NCBI RefSeq assembly: GCF_011386835.1
Contig: NC_088792.1
Span: forward strand, 57,912,081-57,976,080
Direction: 5' to 3'
Origin: Chrysemys picta bellii
Lineage: Eukaryota; Chordata; Testudines; Emydidae
DNA: 64,000 nt
The translations under genes and the position numbers were made by a program. Numbering within the stretch: position 1 is the stretch's first letter; each line of letters starts with the position of its first letter. The notes beneath the pieces are model-generated. The model ran no database searches. It saw only the letters and a list, made by a program, of their open reading frames with translations, and was not told the origin of the DNA. Below are positions 35,826 through 48,476 of the stretch, piece after piece.

Positions 35826-36829
35826 TGATGCACAGTATATGCAGAAAATAACCTCACCCTTTTAGTTTATTCTCAAGTTTCCTTTAAAACGAAGCCATTG
35901 TTTTTAGCTGGTTGCAGGGGGATTCACACCTGGGGAGAGGCACGTATTTTTCCATGTGTGCCTTCCCCTGAAGGTTCTAATGAGGGAGGCAGTTTTTAAG
36001 TTTCACCGGGTGGTCTTTGCCATTAAAGGGCCACTGATGGATGCTACCGAGGGAGATCGTCCCCTGAACACCAAATTATCGTCCCTCCTCCGCACAGCCT
36101 CCATTTTTTCTGGACTGCACTGATTGGCTCTGGAGATTGGCACAGCTTGTGTTGCTACTAACCACCCTACTGCAGACTTTCTCTTACTGGAAGCCTCTAT
36201 CAGGTCCTGTGCAGGCTTTCCTGTTTGAATCTATCTCTGTATACTTCTACTGAAACTATGTTATATTCTTTTTTATTTAGTGTTTGTTTTTTCTTCCTTT
36301 TCTGCCTCCTAAGGAGACAAATTTCTCTAAATCCTCAACTACTGTCATTCCCCCTTCTCTCCCAATCACCCTTCACTCTGACTCCATGATCACTTCTCTC
36401 TCCCTTGTCCTCCATGCTTGTTTTCTTTACGCTTTGTCTACCCTATACTCTAAGGTCACTGGATGAAATTCCAAACCTTTACTGACTTCCTGCACTGGAA
36501 GTTTGTTCTTTCACTCTTTCTTCATCTGTGCTCTGTTCCTGGCTAGGCAGTTTCACTTCTAATCCCTTATCCATCCCCAGGCTTCCACCCCTTCTCCATT
36601 TGGGTCTCCTCCTTTATCTGTCCTTATATATCTATTTAGGCTTTAAAAAAATAATGCCTAACACAAAGGTATCTGTATTGTCATTTGCACCATGCCACTA
36701 GTAGTTCTTGTGGCAGAATGGAAATTTTCTGTAATATTTTGTTTGAATACTGTGTATGACCCAGTTTCCGCTATATGCTGCTTTGTTAACTAGGTGGTGG
36801 GAAAAGGTTGTTTACTCTCTGCAGAGATC
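35826..36829. other. Intergenic sequence, partly CT-rich
   Basis: 36280-36640 is pyrimidine-rich with a coding-like look (LPITLHSDSMITSLSLVL on the + strand). It may be a fragment of the same old LINE type as 30740-31080, but this is not established. Confidence 0.35.
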
Positions 36830-37480
36830 AGAAATACAGGTGTGACTGATGCTTAGCTGAGTGCAGCCCAGGCCCCATGTCCATGGAGAGTCAGAGAAGG
36901 CACTGGCCACTCCAATTGCCTGGGCATTTGGTACCTAGCAACTGATGATACTGGATGGCCCACCCCTCTGCAGGAAGCCAGCCATGTTTGCCCATGAATA
37001 ATAACAAAGGACTGTGGAGCGGCAAGGTGGGGGGTTGTTAAGTGTGAGCTGCTGGAAGGTTGAGTCTCTCCTGAACTGGGACAAAAGCGGGGTCAGAGGG
37101 TTGTGGGTTGACCAAGATAGACCATACTGTAACTTACTTCTCTCTGTGCTAACCAAGGGCTTTTTACGCTCTGTTCCAGACATCTAATAAACCTATTGCT
37201 TTTACAACACTGGCTGAGAGTCACTACAGATGCTGAAGGTGGGGTGCATTGCTCCCTGTGGGTGTACAAGTCTCTCTCAGGTGCCCAGTTCAGGAGGACT
37301 TGCTGAAGGGAGCTCATAGTGTGAAGCAGGGGTGCTGAAGGAACTTAAGTTCAATCCAAGGAGGCTGCAAAGCAAAGTGGCTAACCCTAGTGAAAGAGTG
37401 ATACCCTAAGGTGGGGGGTCTGGAACACTAAAGGGGTCCTACCAGGGATTGTCCCAGAGTACCAGACCAGTGGATCCATG
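36830..37480 (+). mobile_element. LTR-like retroelement fragment
   Basis: Has a + strand polyadenylation signal AATAAA at 37186-37191, soon followed by 'gctgagagtcactacagatg' and 'ggggtgcattgctccctgtg', reminiscent of the R-U5 part of turtle endogenous-retrovirus-like LTRs. No paired LTR, primer-binding site or viral gene is visible. Confidence 0.4.
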
Positions 37481-37975
37481 ACAGTTCCAAATACTGTTTC
37501 CCAATAATTAAGCAGTTGAGACGATCCTAAAATATGAGTTATACATATAGCATATTAATCAATTCTGAAATATTAGATCCATTTTTGAGTCTAGTATTTG
37601 TGTAATACAGATCATGTGCTGACCTGTGTTTAGTAGGTATGAAAATCTTTCTAGTTAAGAGAAAAGGTAACACACTTATTTGGGGAAGTAATATTGATTG
37701 GGAAAGCAGTTCCCTCTGTGGCACAGACATATGAGCTTTTGAGACATACATTCTTGAAGAATGAGGTGTGCTGTTGCAGCATTCTAAATTGTTTCAAAGA
37801 GGTTCTGATTATCAGGAGAGTCTTATTGGATCATATTCCTGTGGATGAAGAGAAAAGTGGCCATACAATTTTTCATTTTTAAGTAAGTGCTGAAAAAGCT
37901 GTTTATCCAGCAAACATTAATCTTTCAGTGAGTTGATCAAAACATTTGTCTTGAGACGTATATCATGAAGGAATG
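37481..37975. other. Unique sequence
   Basis: Nothing recognised. Confidence 0.45.
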
Positions 37976-38950
37976 TGTGGTGGATTCCCGGGTCTTAGTT
38001 CAAAGAATCCAGGACACAAGATGTTTAGCCAACAAACACAGACACTTTATTAGTGTTACCAACACATAGACATAGAGATAATACTGCTGTTATACATGAG
38101 AGTGTAATCAGTGGCGGATTAGACACTGGGCCAATGGGGCCCGTGCCCAGGGACCCAGCCAATTGGGAGGACCCAGAAAAATAGGTGCTTCCGCGCTTGG
38201 ACCTACTCCACCCTCCCGGCGCTCCTGCCGGGGAGCAGGGTCATGGCACAGGGACTTGCCTTGCTCCAGCTGCCCACCTGCCCAGCGCTTCTTCCGTGGA
38301 GTGGGGTCGGGGCATGGGGGCTTTCCCCACTCCACCCACCCAGTGCTGCAGCCATTCCCTGAAAGGAGCACTGGGTGGACAGGCGGAGTAGGGTAAGCCC
38401 CGGTGCCCCAACCTCTCTCCCCAGCAGGAGTGCCGGCAGGTGGATGGGGCAAGCCCCCGTGTCCCAACCCCGATCCCCGGCTGAAGCACCGGGACAGAAC
38501 GGGGAGGGGAGCTGCAGGGAGAAAGGGTGGGGAGGGGCCCCCACTTGCTCTGGCCCAGGGACCCCACAAAACCTTAATCCACCCTTGAGTGTAATTTATC
38601 CTAGCTTTCTGGGGTCCAGCTCCTGATCACTATTTTTTTCCATCAGGGTCCCACCTTGCCACAGCTACAGCAGATAGGAACTCTTCTCCTTCTGGTAGAC
38701 TCCCCAGCTTTTTATCAGCCTCTCCCTGACAAGCTTCCATAGTCATATGAAAAGGTCATCTGTCTTTCAGCCAGCTAGTCAAAAGGTAGCTCCCTCCCTA
38801 AGGGTGCTCCTAGTTTCTCTTTCCCAGTTGCTTTCAGGGTACCTCAGTAGTCAAGGGTTTGTCCTCCAAAGGTCTATGACTGTCTCATTAACTTCCAGAG
38901 GTAAATTTATACTCTGAAGTCCTAGGGTCTGAAATTTCTATTCTGCTGCA
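37976..38950 (-). mobile_element. LTR-like element interrupted by a hAT
   Basis: The left edge TGTGGTGGATTCCC and a minus-strand AATAAA (TTTATT at about 38046-38051) followed by 'gtgtctgtgtttgttggct' (minus strand) suggest the 3' end of a minus-strand LTR. The right edge may lie near 38950 (ctgctgca). ATGAAGG occurs just outside both proposed edges, which could be chance. The hAT at 38109-38587 splits it. Confidence 0.35.
38109..38587. mobile_element. hAT element, 479 bp, perfect 8-bp target duplication
   Basis: Left end CAGTGGCGGATTAG; right end CTTAATCCACCCTTG, an imperfect inverted repeat. Flanked by identical AGTGTAAT (38101-38108 and 38588-38595). The left end continues 'cactgggccaatggggcccg' and the right end has 'tggcccagggaccccac', so the subterminal regions also pair. 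The interior is GC-rich with mirrored spurious open frames. The perfect duplication suggests a fairly recent insertion. Confidence 0.8.
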
Positions 38951-39987
38951 TGAAGGCTTTGACCTTTTATCTATTTATATACACCCACAAACTCACTGTT
39001 ATTCAATGTAATCCATCCTTGAGGGCAGGAAACCTCTTGCATGACAAAATGAATTTTAAGGCTGAATCCCAGACTGTAGTTATTGGAATAGTTTGGAATG
39101 TTACAATGCACATGATCCTAGTTACTTCTCGCCCCTACTCAATGGTGGGGCATCTTTCTCTCACAAAGTCACTCCTTTCAACTCCCATCCCTTGAATGCA
39201 ACTTTTTGAAGAACTTCAGGAATGTTAAAAACTTCTCTTCCTCATAGGAGAATCCTAAAAGTGGATCCATCATATAAGCAGATATAATAGATTTAAGTGC
39301 TGATAAAGTTCCTTACTATTAAGTGTTTTTGAGAAATTTCTCATTATCGTGTTTTTACATGAATTTATGAGCATCCTTGGGAAAAATAATCAGGATTAAT
39401 ATATTGCAGTAACTGAATGACAGTGCATTTCTGAGAAAAGATGAGAGAGGTCTCAGTCTACTGGTCAAAAGCAGCCATGAAGGTATCCCACTACTTCCTT
39501 GTCTGCTTGTGTTGCCAAATTGTCACAATAGATCACAATAGAAAATAATGCTATATATTGTATACAAGTAGTAGACTCATATAAAGGCAACCATTTGGGC
39601 AACATATTCACTTTATCACACTGATACATCCTAAGAAGGGAAAATTGAAGGTGGGCCTATCCCGTGAGATCTTTGGTTATTGCATATATTAACTGTTTTG
39701 TAAGTCATAATGTTTAGATAGAAGTGATCACAGATCTATGCCCAATTATCTGAAAGGAGATTGTCACTTATAGCAGGAAAACAGTGGCATCCTCCTGAAC
39801 TGTTAAAATAATCTGTTTTCTTCAGTTTGTCTTTGAACTAAAGATCTTGCTGAATCTGTTGTCTGTGGCTAAAATTTCAGGACAGAAGATATTGAATTAA
39901 TAGAGCTCTATCAGGAGCATAAAACAAAATATGATGAACAGACTCATTATTCATAGTTCCACATATTTATATGGCCATTGGGTGAAA
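38951..39987. other. Unique sequence
   Basis: Nothing recognised. Confidence 0.45.
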
Positions 39988-39995
39988 CACTATGG

Positions 39996-40330
39996 CAGGG
40001 ATCGTCAACCTTTGGCATGCGGCTTGCCAGGGTAAGCACCCTGGTGGGCTGGGCCGGTTTGTTTATCTGCCGCGTCTGCAGGTTTGGCCAATCACGGCTC
40101 CCACTGGCCATGGTTCACTGCTCCAAGCCAATGGGGGCAGCAGGAAGTGGCGGCCAGCACATCCCTCAGCCCGCGCCGCTTCCCACAGCCCCCATTGGCC
40201 TGGAGCGACGAACCGCAGCCAGTGGGAGCTGCAATCAGCCAAACCTGTGGACGCAGCAGGTAAACAAACCAGCCCAGCCCACCTGGGTGCTTACCCTGGT
40301 GGACCGCGTGCCAAAGGGTGCCAATCCCTG
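39996..40330. mobile_element. Palindromic hAT, 335 bp, perfect target duplication
   Basis: Left end CAGGGATCGTCAACCTTTGG; right end CCAAAGGGTGCCAATCCCTG. Flanked by identical CACTATGG (39988-39995 and 40331-40338). The interior repeats almost the whole core of the element at 13958-14272, including 'gggccggtttgtttatctgc', 'cgcgtctgcaggtttggcc' and GCCAATGGGG, but its termini are a different type. Confidence 0.85.
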
Positions 40331-41989
40331 CACTATGGGCTACAGTGTTGTCAATATACCTATGACTCCCAGATCTACATCATCTTCTCATTTAGCATGG
40401 ATAATATTGTCTTCTTGATTTTCTAGTCTGAGGGAACTAGGGGACCGGATGAAAAATAGGAGGCTCACACTCAATTGTCAGAAAACAGCATTGACCTTGA
40501 ATAGAGAGAGGAAGTATGACAATCTAACAGAAGCTGTGACCTCCCTGTTCAGAGTACCTGTCCTCTGGTTTTCTAAGGAGGAGGAGCGTAACCTCAGGTT
40601 TTTTTTTTTGACTCATTCTCAAAGATACCCAGGGACAGGAAAAAAAAGAAAACAAACAACCTCCCCCCCCTTTTTTTTCCATCTTTCTTCCTATGCTGTA
40701 ATTTAATTGTTAGAAAAAACACTGTATGGAGTCTGTAAGCGAGGTAGAGTGAGACTGAATGATGCAATATAATAATTAATTACAGAACAGACTGAATCTC
40801 TTAACTGTTCATTTCCAGACATTCTAATATTTGGATTTTTTTTTAAAAGAAGTGTAGCAATTGCTTTGGTGTATTAGGTGGATGCTAGTACATTTTCAAT
40901 CTTAAGTCTCTTTTAGTTATTCGACCCGACACCCCGCAGTATATAAACACTTTGATTATGGAACAAAAGCTTTAACAAATAGATGGTTCTCACAGTGTGT
41001 TTTCAGTATTTCTTTATATATCATATAGAAATTTTTAAAAGGACAAAACATTTCTTTTCCTTTTTTGGATCAACTTTAGAGGCCTGGAATGTGATTAGCT
41101 CATTATGGAGTTTATGGTTTACTTTACTATATAAATTACTATACTTTGGAAATTTCACTACTAGTGAAATTATGTGGATTAATAAATGATAGACTGGACT
41201 CTTTATTCTATTTTGAATACATAGACTGCTGCAGAAACCTTCAGAAAATGATAGAAAAGGAGACACTAACTTCACTAATTGATCAGTACACGTTAGTCTG
41301 GACATTGACTCTGAGATTAAAGCTAATTTTGAATTAGCAAGTAACGAAATAGTCTGGCTATCTGCTTCACTATATATTAAATCCTCTCTTAAATGTTAGT
41401 GTCTAATTTCTACTGTACAGCTAATTCTTGAAATAATACTTCTCAAATAAACATTGAGAGTCCACATTGAAACCAATACAGCTCATTGTCCAGTGGTGCA
41501 AAGAATCAGGAAAATCATTTTAGCTGCAGCTGAGCAGTTGAAAATTCCTCTGCTGTAGAGATATGTGGATTAGAAGGCAGCCAGTGACTGATTACATGGG
41601 AGAGAGTCAAAGGACACCATAGGTAATGAACAAACGAACCTCAAACTACACTAACTGAACAGAGGATGTGGTATTATAAAGATACTTGTAAACACCCATC
41701 TGTGATAAAAATTTTGGTATTAATGTAAAGTTTTGAGGGGATAAAAATGTTGACATGGATGTTAAACCTTATGATAATACTACTTTTCAATTAATACCTG
41801 TAAAGAGGTTTAAAGATTATCACAACAGAGAAACAATAAAAAACCTGGTTTACTGTGTGTGAATGGGGAAACTGAGGCACGCTGCTTCATGGCCTTAATG
41901 GCTGGATGCCAAGAGAACTATAACACAAACTGCCTTCGAGCTAGTCAGTGACTAACCCTCGTGGGAATACCCTATACTCCCATGTTCAT
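40331..41989. other. Unique AT-rich sequence
   Basis: No gene recognised. The 'gggaaactgaggcacgctgc' at about 41867-41886 may mark the edge of the LTR-like DNA that follows. Confidence 0.4.
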
Positions 41990-43045
41990 CCTTATAATAC
42001 GATTGTGTGGTATCTAATGCAAAGTTTGTCATGTCGGGTGTCTTCGGAAGGCTCATGATGTACTGAGCATTGTTGTTATGGTAATGTTATAGTAATTGTT
42101 GTTCAGGTTGTAATTTCATGTATATAATTATGAGACTGAAAATGTGTCCTCATGGCTTAAAGCAAATCCAGGCAAAAACTCCCCAAGAGCAGAGGGGCAG
42201 TTCACACCTCATCAGGGCATGTATGGGACAAACCCAGCCGCCTCACAGGAACAAAGGACACTGGCCTAGGCAACAACAACAACAACAGAAGGGTCTATTG
42301 GCCTCTCGAGTGAGTCACCCCCTTTCTTTTGGTCAGTTTTGGACTGAGATGAGGTAATGCTCACCTGACTCTGAAGGGAGGGGGGGACAAAGCCAAGAGG
42401 GAAGAAAGAATATGATAAAAGGAAGAGACGTTTGCCATGCTCTTGCTCTCTCTTCCACCTCCATCTACAGATATCATCACCAAGCAACTGAAGCGCTGAT
42501 CAAAGGGGAGGGCCTGGTTGAAAGGCAACCAGCCAGCCTGTGGTGAGAAGCATCTAAGTTTATAATGGCATTGAAAGTGTTAAGATCAGCTTAGAATGCA
42601 TTTTGCTTTTATTTCATTTGACCAAATCCGACTTCTTATGCTTTGACTTATAATCACTTAAAATCTATCTTTGTAGTTAATAAAGCTGTTTGTTTATTCT
42701 ACCTGAAGCAGTGTGTTTGGTTTGAAGCATGTCAGGGACTCCCCTTGGCATAACAAGCCTGGTACATATCAATTTCTTTGTTAAATTGACAAACTCATAT
42801 AAGCTTGCATCGTCCAACGGGCATAACTGGACACTGCAAGATGGAGGTTCCTAGGGTTGTGTCTGAGACCGGAGATATTGGCTAGCGTCATTCGATTGCA
42901 TAATCCAAGTAGCTCACATGCCAGAGGCTGTGTGTGAACAGCCCAGGAGTGGGGGTTCTCACAGCAGAGCAGGGTAAGGCTGGCTTTGTCAAGGATTGGA
43001 GTGACCTAGCAGATCACTGGTCCAGATAACACCAGAAGGGAAGTC
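41990..43045 (+). mobile_element. LTR-like retroelement fragment with polyadenylation signal
   Basis: A block I recognise as an abundant turtle repeat (ggcataacaagcctggtaca, ggcataactggacactgcaa). AATAAA lies at 42679-42684, and a CAA microsatellite at 42271-42287. No partner LTR, tRNA primer site or protein motif is visible. Confidence 0.45.
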
Positions 43046-43700
43046 ACAAAAGGGAAGCTGCATCATCTTCATTTTGTCTTCAATCCTGCTCCTCAACTCT
43101 GAAATAACTTCTCTGCAAACTGAAACTCTGAACACAGGACTGAATGACCCATCCATGCTTTGGATTTGTTCCAGAGGGACTGTCAAGCCAGCACACTCAC
43201 CAACATTGCTAAGAACCTGATATATGGACTTTGAAGTCTTATGCATGTATCTGATTGCTTTACCATTGAACAACTCTCTCCTTACTCCTTTCTAATAAAC
43301 CTTTATTTTTAAATACTAAAGGATTGGCTGTCTGCGTGCTATTTTGGATAAGATCCAAACTCATGTTGATCTGGTAATGTGGCTGGCCCTTTGGGACCAG
43401 AAGAATATTTTGTATAGTGAGCAGAATTTTTAAATAACTTCTGACTTTATTAGACCTATTGGCTGATTAGGAGCCGGAGAACTGGAATGCAATAGAGGGA
43501 GTGTGTGATTCCTTTTTTAGCTTTTTAATAACCAGTGTGGGAAATCAGGAGCATAGTTTGTGATTGATTGGTGAGTCTAACTTCCCTGTTAACCACCACA
43601 TTTGGGAGAATCCGCTCTCCCTTTTTCAACCTGCCCTGACCTTGGCATTTTCAGTGAAAGCTATCCCAGGCACCCTGGATCACAGTACTCACCATCCAAG
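43046..43700 (+). mobile_element. Second LTR-like fragment, directly adjoining
   Basis: Begins after 'agggaagtcaca' and has its own AATAAA at 43294-43299, followed by 'actaaaggattggctgtctg' and 'ggtaatgtggctggcccttt'. This is another sequence I recall as repeated in turtle genomes. Either two different LTR families abut, or this is one composite element. Confidence 0.4.
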
Positions 43701-44111
43701 CTGGAGAGTATCCCTATTGTACAAGGTACTACACATACCCCAAAATACCCGACCCCAAAAAGCTTACTATCTAAAAGGTATCTTCTCTTCTGGATTCCCA
43801 GTTATCATCTTCAAAAGTTCCAATCACACCTGCCTTAAAACAAAATAGTTGTTCAGACTTGACTCCATGGTGACTCTGATACCTAAGAATTGTTTTTCTT
43901 TGTTCCTAAGCAGGCTGTTTCCTCAATTCATCTTCTTCAAGTCATTCTTTCTTGGCGCTCCTTTCAGGTAGGTAACACACTGAGTACATTTACCATATTC
44001 TAAAATACCAATGTTTGTAACTGTTTAGTTAGGTTTTAGGGCTGGTCCTTATGGATTACATCTTTATATCTATACAGTATGCAGTGTTCTAGCCATGGTT
44101 TCCCCAGGATG
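43701..44111. other. Unique sequence
   Basis: Nothing recognised. Confidence 0.4.
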
Positions 44112-44265
44112 TTAGAGAGACAAGGTAGGTGAGGTAATATCTTTTACTGGACCATCTTCTGTTGGTGAGAGAGACAAGCTTTCAAGCTTACTATCTAAAG
44201 CTTGTTTCTCTCATCAACAGAAGTTGGTCCAATCAGAGATATTACCTCATCTGCCTTGTGTCTCT
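44112..44265. mobile_element. Inverted-dimer repeat (Penelope-like form)
   Basis: The left arm (TTAGAGAGACAAGG, gaggtaatatcttttactgg, ttctgttggtgagagagaca, agctt) is answered by a reverse-complement right arm (aagcttgtttctctcatcaa, cagaagttggtccaatcaga, gatattacctcat, ccttgtgtctctatg). The arms are about 70 bp with a short loop around 44182-44196. It has the same architecture as 15015-15267 but is unrelated in sequence. No clear target duplication. Confidence 0.55.
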
Positions 44266-45140
44266 ATGTCTATATTGTCATTTTTCCCATATTCTCACTT
44301 GGGATATTTACTTGTTTGGCTTCATATGAAGTCCAGTGGAAAACAGACAGTGTTTGTCATTCATACATTACCTGCAGTTTGTGATACTTCAATTAACAAA
44401 ATTTTACTATCATGGTAATCATAGGCAGGTTAAAATTCATGAACCTATAGCTATAATTAGTTAAATTAGCTCAGGTTTGTTGTTACAGAAATGAAACACC
44501 AGCATATTAACTGACTTGTCATTTCCAATTTAGATAATTCTTTTTATATAATTAATCTTGCTGTGTGTTATACCCTTGCCTCTTAATGAGAGCAGAAAGG
44601 AAACTGCAGCCCACTAGTTGGACATCATAAATGTAAGCTTGTGTTAAGCTCTCTAAGACACATTTTGTTAAAGTTAGAAGCCTACTCGGCAAGAAAGACA
44701 TTTTAGTCAAAGTAATTCAATTTTAAAGCACATGGAAAAAATAATTGCCAATACTGATGTATCTTGTTTTACAGGTTTTTGGTACAGCAGTGCCTGAATC
44801 ATATGTTGCTCATTATTTGTTGATAGGCCTAATGATTTTACTGTTGTGATCAAATGCTTCTGGTTTCAACACACAACTAAGGCAGTTGTCTTCCTCCCAG
44901 TGAGGATTCTTCAGCCCCCTTGTTCAGGAGTCTTCAGGACAGATCTGTCTTCCTCCCCTTCTGAGCTGAGTTGCTCACTTTTAAGGTTCTTCTCCAGTTG
45001 GCGCATGCTCTGCACATCTGCAGGGATGGGGTTATCTGGGCTCAGTATTTAATTCCTTCAGGACTACTGAAAGGTTTATAAATCCCGTCGCACTCTCACA
45101 TCCTCTTATCCCATACCTCTCCTCTCCATAAGTATACTAC
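44266..45140. other. Unique sequence
   Basis: Nothing recognised. Confidence 0.45.
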
Positions 45141-45143
45141 TTA

Positions 45144-45409
45144 GGGCTTGTCTTCACTACTGGGGAGATCTACGCTGCTGCATTCGATGCAACAGGAGTT
45201 GATTTAGCGGGTCTAGTGAAGACCCACTAAATCGACAGCAGAGTGCTCTCCAGTCGACCCCCGTACTCCAGCTATCCGTCTCCTGTCAATGCAGTGCAGT
45301 GAAGACACCAGGGTAAGTTGACCTAAGCTACATCGACTCCAGCAACGTTATTGATGTAGCTGGAATAGTGTAATTTAGGTCGATTTACCGCAATAGTGAA
45401 GACAAGCCC
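45144..45409. mobile_element. PIF/Harbinger-type MITE with TTA target duplication
   Basis: Ends GGGCTTGTCTTCACTA and TAGTGAAGACAAGCCC form a 16-bp perfect inverted repeat. It is flanked by direct TTA copies (45141-45143 and 45410-45412), the 3-bp target expected of PIF/Harbinger. The interior carries 'gttgatttagcgggtctagt', 'tacatcgactccagc' and 'tgatgtagctgga', shared with the diverged copies at 20.2 and 35.6 kb. 266 bp, non-coding. Confidence 0.85.
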
Positions 45410-45412
45410 TTA

Positions 45413-46149
45413 GTTTTGAAGACAACAGACATTATTTTAAATATTGGCATATGGGAACAGCCACGAGGGTGGGGGGAAAAAAAAGAGTACGCTGCTTTTC
45501 TCCTGTGCTCACAGAAGTGTGATTGTCTTAAAAATTGGTGATTATATAACTTAACCAACTTTTGTGTATTTTGCAATCTAACTAATAACTATTATAAGAG
45601 ATTCTATAAGGGAAATAATCATAGAGCAACACAGTACAGTGTAATAGGCACAACATCAGTAAACTTGTTTGTTCCTTCACTTAGAGAAATTTTTCTATCT
45701 TTAGATACACATCTTTTTCCTTTTTAATTTTTAAAAAAGAGGGGGGCAGACGGTTCTTTCCACATCCCAGATGCCTCAATAAGCTTAGAGCTTCTGGGCC
45801 TGGCTCTCGGTTACATTAAGGGCCTTTTTCAGTTTTGGGGAGCATAAAAGGAACTAAAAGTGTGTGTAACTGGCCCTTGAGAATTCTCCTTGCACAAAGG
45901 ACCTCCCTGGCTAGTGCAGAAGTGGCATAAAGGTTCTGGCCTGGCCCTTCTCCCAGCCCATATCCCTGCTCCTTGAGTTGGGTGAGTGTCAGGGGAGTGA
46001 CCAGAGCACACCGCACTACAGAAACTCTCTGTTTCTCAGATTCCATGGAGAATAGAACATAAGTCAGATCTGTCCCAAGATAGCCCCAGCATACAGGAAG
46101 CACAAAGGTGGCTTAAATTCACCTTGGACATCTCTCCCCTACCCCTTTC
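45413..46149. other. Unique sequence
   Basis: No gene recognised. A short A run is present near 45477. Confidence 0.45.
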
Positions 46150-47400
46150 CTATGTGCTTAGTTCTCCCCACCATGGCTGAGATGGATTAATTTCTGTAGG
46201 TTGCATGATGCTAGCTGGCAGAAACAGAGATTTGAATGTGGCTTGAATAAGTAGGGCAAGGGTTACAGATAGTCAGTTGCAGGTTTGAGCAACATGGAGA
46301 GTGGTGGTGATACTGATGGTGACAGAGAAAGCACAGTAGACAGGGTTTAGGAGGGATGGTTAGGAGTTTGACTTTGGACATTTTAAGCTTAAATTGATGG
46401 TGAAACATCCAGGCAATGTCAGACAGAGTGAGATGCCAGATTGGATGAAAGAGGCAGGCGTATACAAGTAGATTTGAGAGTTGTCTACATGGAGATGGCA
46501 GCTGATACCATATGAGTACATGAGATCATCCAAAAAGAAAAAAAAATGAAGAATGATAAAAGTAGGGGTGCAGGGCAGAGCTCTGTGATACCGTTACAAA
46601 CAGTGGGTGAGGAGGATTCACTCAAAGAGATGATGAAGGAACAGTCAGATGCAGAAGAACCAGGAGAAAACAGAAATGCAGAAGACTAGGGTGGAGGATG
46701 ATATGGACGGGGTGATTGATGGTGTCAAAGGTAGCAAAGAGGTGAAGAAGGGCATGGATAGAATAAGACCTTGGAACCCAGCTGAGAAGAGGTTGTTAGA
46801 GACTTTGGTGAAAACAGTTTAAATGGAGTGGGTGTAGAAAATGGACAGAAAGAGATCAAGGGAAGAGAGTTCAAGGCAATGATTGTAACCACGGCTTAGC
46901 ATTGAAGAGGAGAATGAAGACCAAGCGGTAGTTTGAGAGGTAGGTTGGGTCAAGGAATTTATGTTGTGGATGGGGGAGATCACAGCTTGCTTGTATTTAG
47001 AGGGGAAGGAGTTAGATAATAATGAAAGGTTAAGGATGGAGGAGGCTGTAAGGGGGATATGGGAGTTTAGTAGACTGAAAGGAACGGGGGGCTCATGATA
47101 GATGGAGGGTTTAAAGGACAACAATGGGCAAGAAACCTCAGTTTTGGTCACAGGGATGAAAGAGGAAAGGGTATAAGAGGTGGGAGACAAGGAAAGAAAG
47201 AGATTATAGTGCATCGTGTTGATCTTTTCATTGAAAAATCTTGGGAAGATCTAGTGCGGAGAGAGACATGGGTGAATGGGTTTGAGGAGGGAGTAGAAGG
47301 TGGTAAATAGGAAACAGCTATCATGGACATAGCAGTCAATTTGAGTGGAGAAATAGGTCTGTTTGGCCAGGAATTTGACAAAACTACTGGAGAAGAGAAC
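46150..47400 (-). mobile_element. Decayed LINE ORF2, probably L2 clade
   Basis: Minus-strand translation gives coding-like runs typical of a non-LTR reverse transcriptase, rich in S, L and P. Upstream is SNSFPSKYKQAVISPIHN (the '-FP--FK-A-V-P' region). Further on, YSYGISCHLHVDNSQIYLYT corresponds to the region around the catalytic YADD box, here HVDN, with both signature positions altered. Several stops and shifts interrupt it. The clade is judged from this pattern; no 3' end or target duplication is seen. Confidence 0.55.
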
Positions 47401-48476
47401 AAACTTAGGCTCAGGAAACACTTTTTCTTCTGTTATACTTCATTTAAAGTAAGTTTCTGCAAGCTTTATTTGCCAAATATATATTTTTCTAAATATAATT
47501 TTATAACTTATTTTGGAATTTGCTGCCTCTTTTTTATTTTATTTTAGCGGTCAAATCAATACAGTGGATTCACTATATTTTGCCTCAGACAGATTGAGAG
47601 GTAAAGCAATTGAGCCACCAAAAAAGACTGATGTGTTTTGTGCTATTTAGATCGCAATTTCCTCCGTACAAGGACTATATCTTCTCTGTTTTGTACAGGA
47701 CTGAGCATACTGTCAATAATGAACAAATAGGATACCAACAATCAGCTACAGGGAAGCTGCAGGATTACTGAAGCATAACTGTACAGTTTTGCAGTTATGG
47801 AATTCCATGCATTGATTGGTTCTGGCTATCTGATTAGCATAATCATTGTATCATTATCTCTCAGTAAGTACACAGCATATTAATACCTGTACTAGCTAAT
47901 TACATCTATCAGCAAATCCAAAGAGAAGGATTTGCATAATCTTATATTGTTTTTAATAACCATTGAGTGAATATGCAGATGTTGTTACTGGCTGTTTTTG
48001 CCCCTTATACTCTGGCTGTCATTTGTAGTCAGATTTAAACCATTTAGCTAGCACCAAAGACATTGCCTCAGCTTCTCACTCCTTGCAGCTTAAGTAGAGA
48101 ACTCCAAAATGAACATTGCTGGGGAAACCCAAAGGCAAAGAAAATTTCCCTCCAAACTGCTGAAAGGAAAAATGTGTTTCTCTTTGACTCATTTCCCTCC
48201 TTGGGGCCCAGTCATGCTTCCACTGAAACTAATGAGACATTTGCAGGTGATTTCAATGGAAGCAGGATTGGACTCCTTTTTTCTCTCACTACAGGTCAGC
48301 AGGGCTCTTGTTTCAGCAAACACTTATATATATTTTGTTTTACATTGGGAGATTCCTGCCCCTGCCTCAGAGTTCTGACACAAACTGTATTGTTACCTGG
48401 GAGGAGAAGAACCTTGCTGATCTGTAGCAAATGAAAAGATGAAAATGAGGAGGAGGGAAGAAAAAATTATCAAAGT
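47401..48476. other. Unique AT-rich sequence
   Basis: No gene recognised. 48196-48268 has a palindromic trace ('ggggcccagtcatgcttcca' and 'tttcaatggaagcaggattg') of an old MITE type. Confidence 0.4.
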
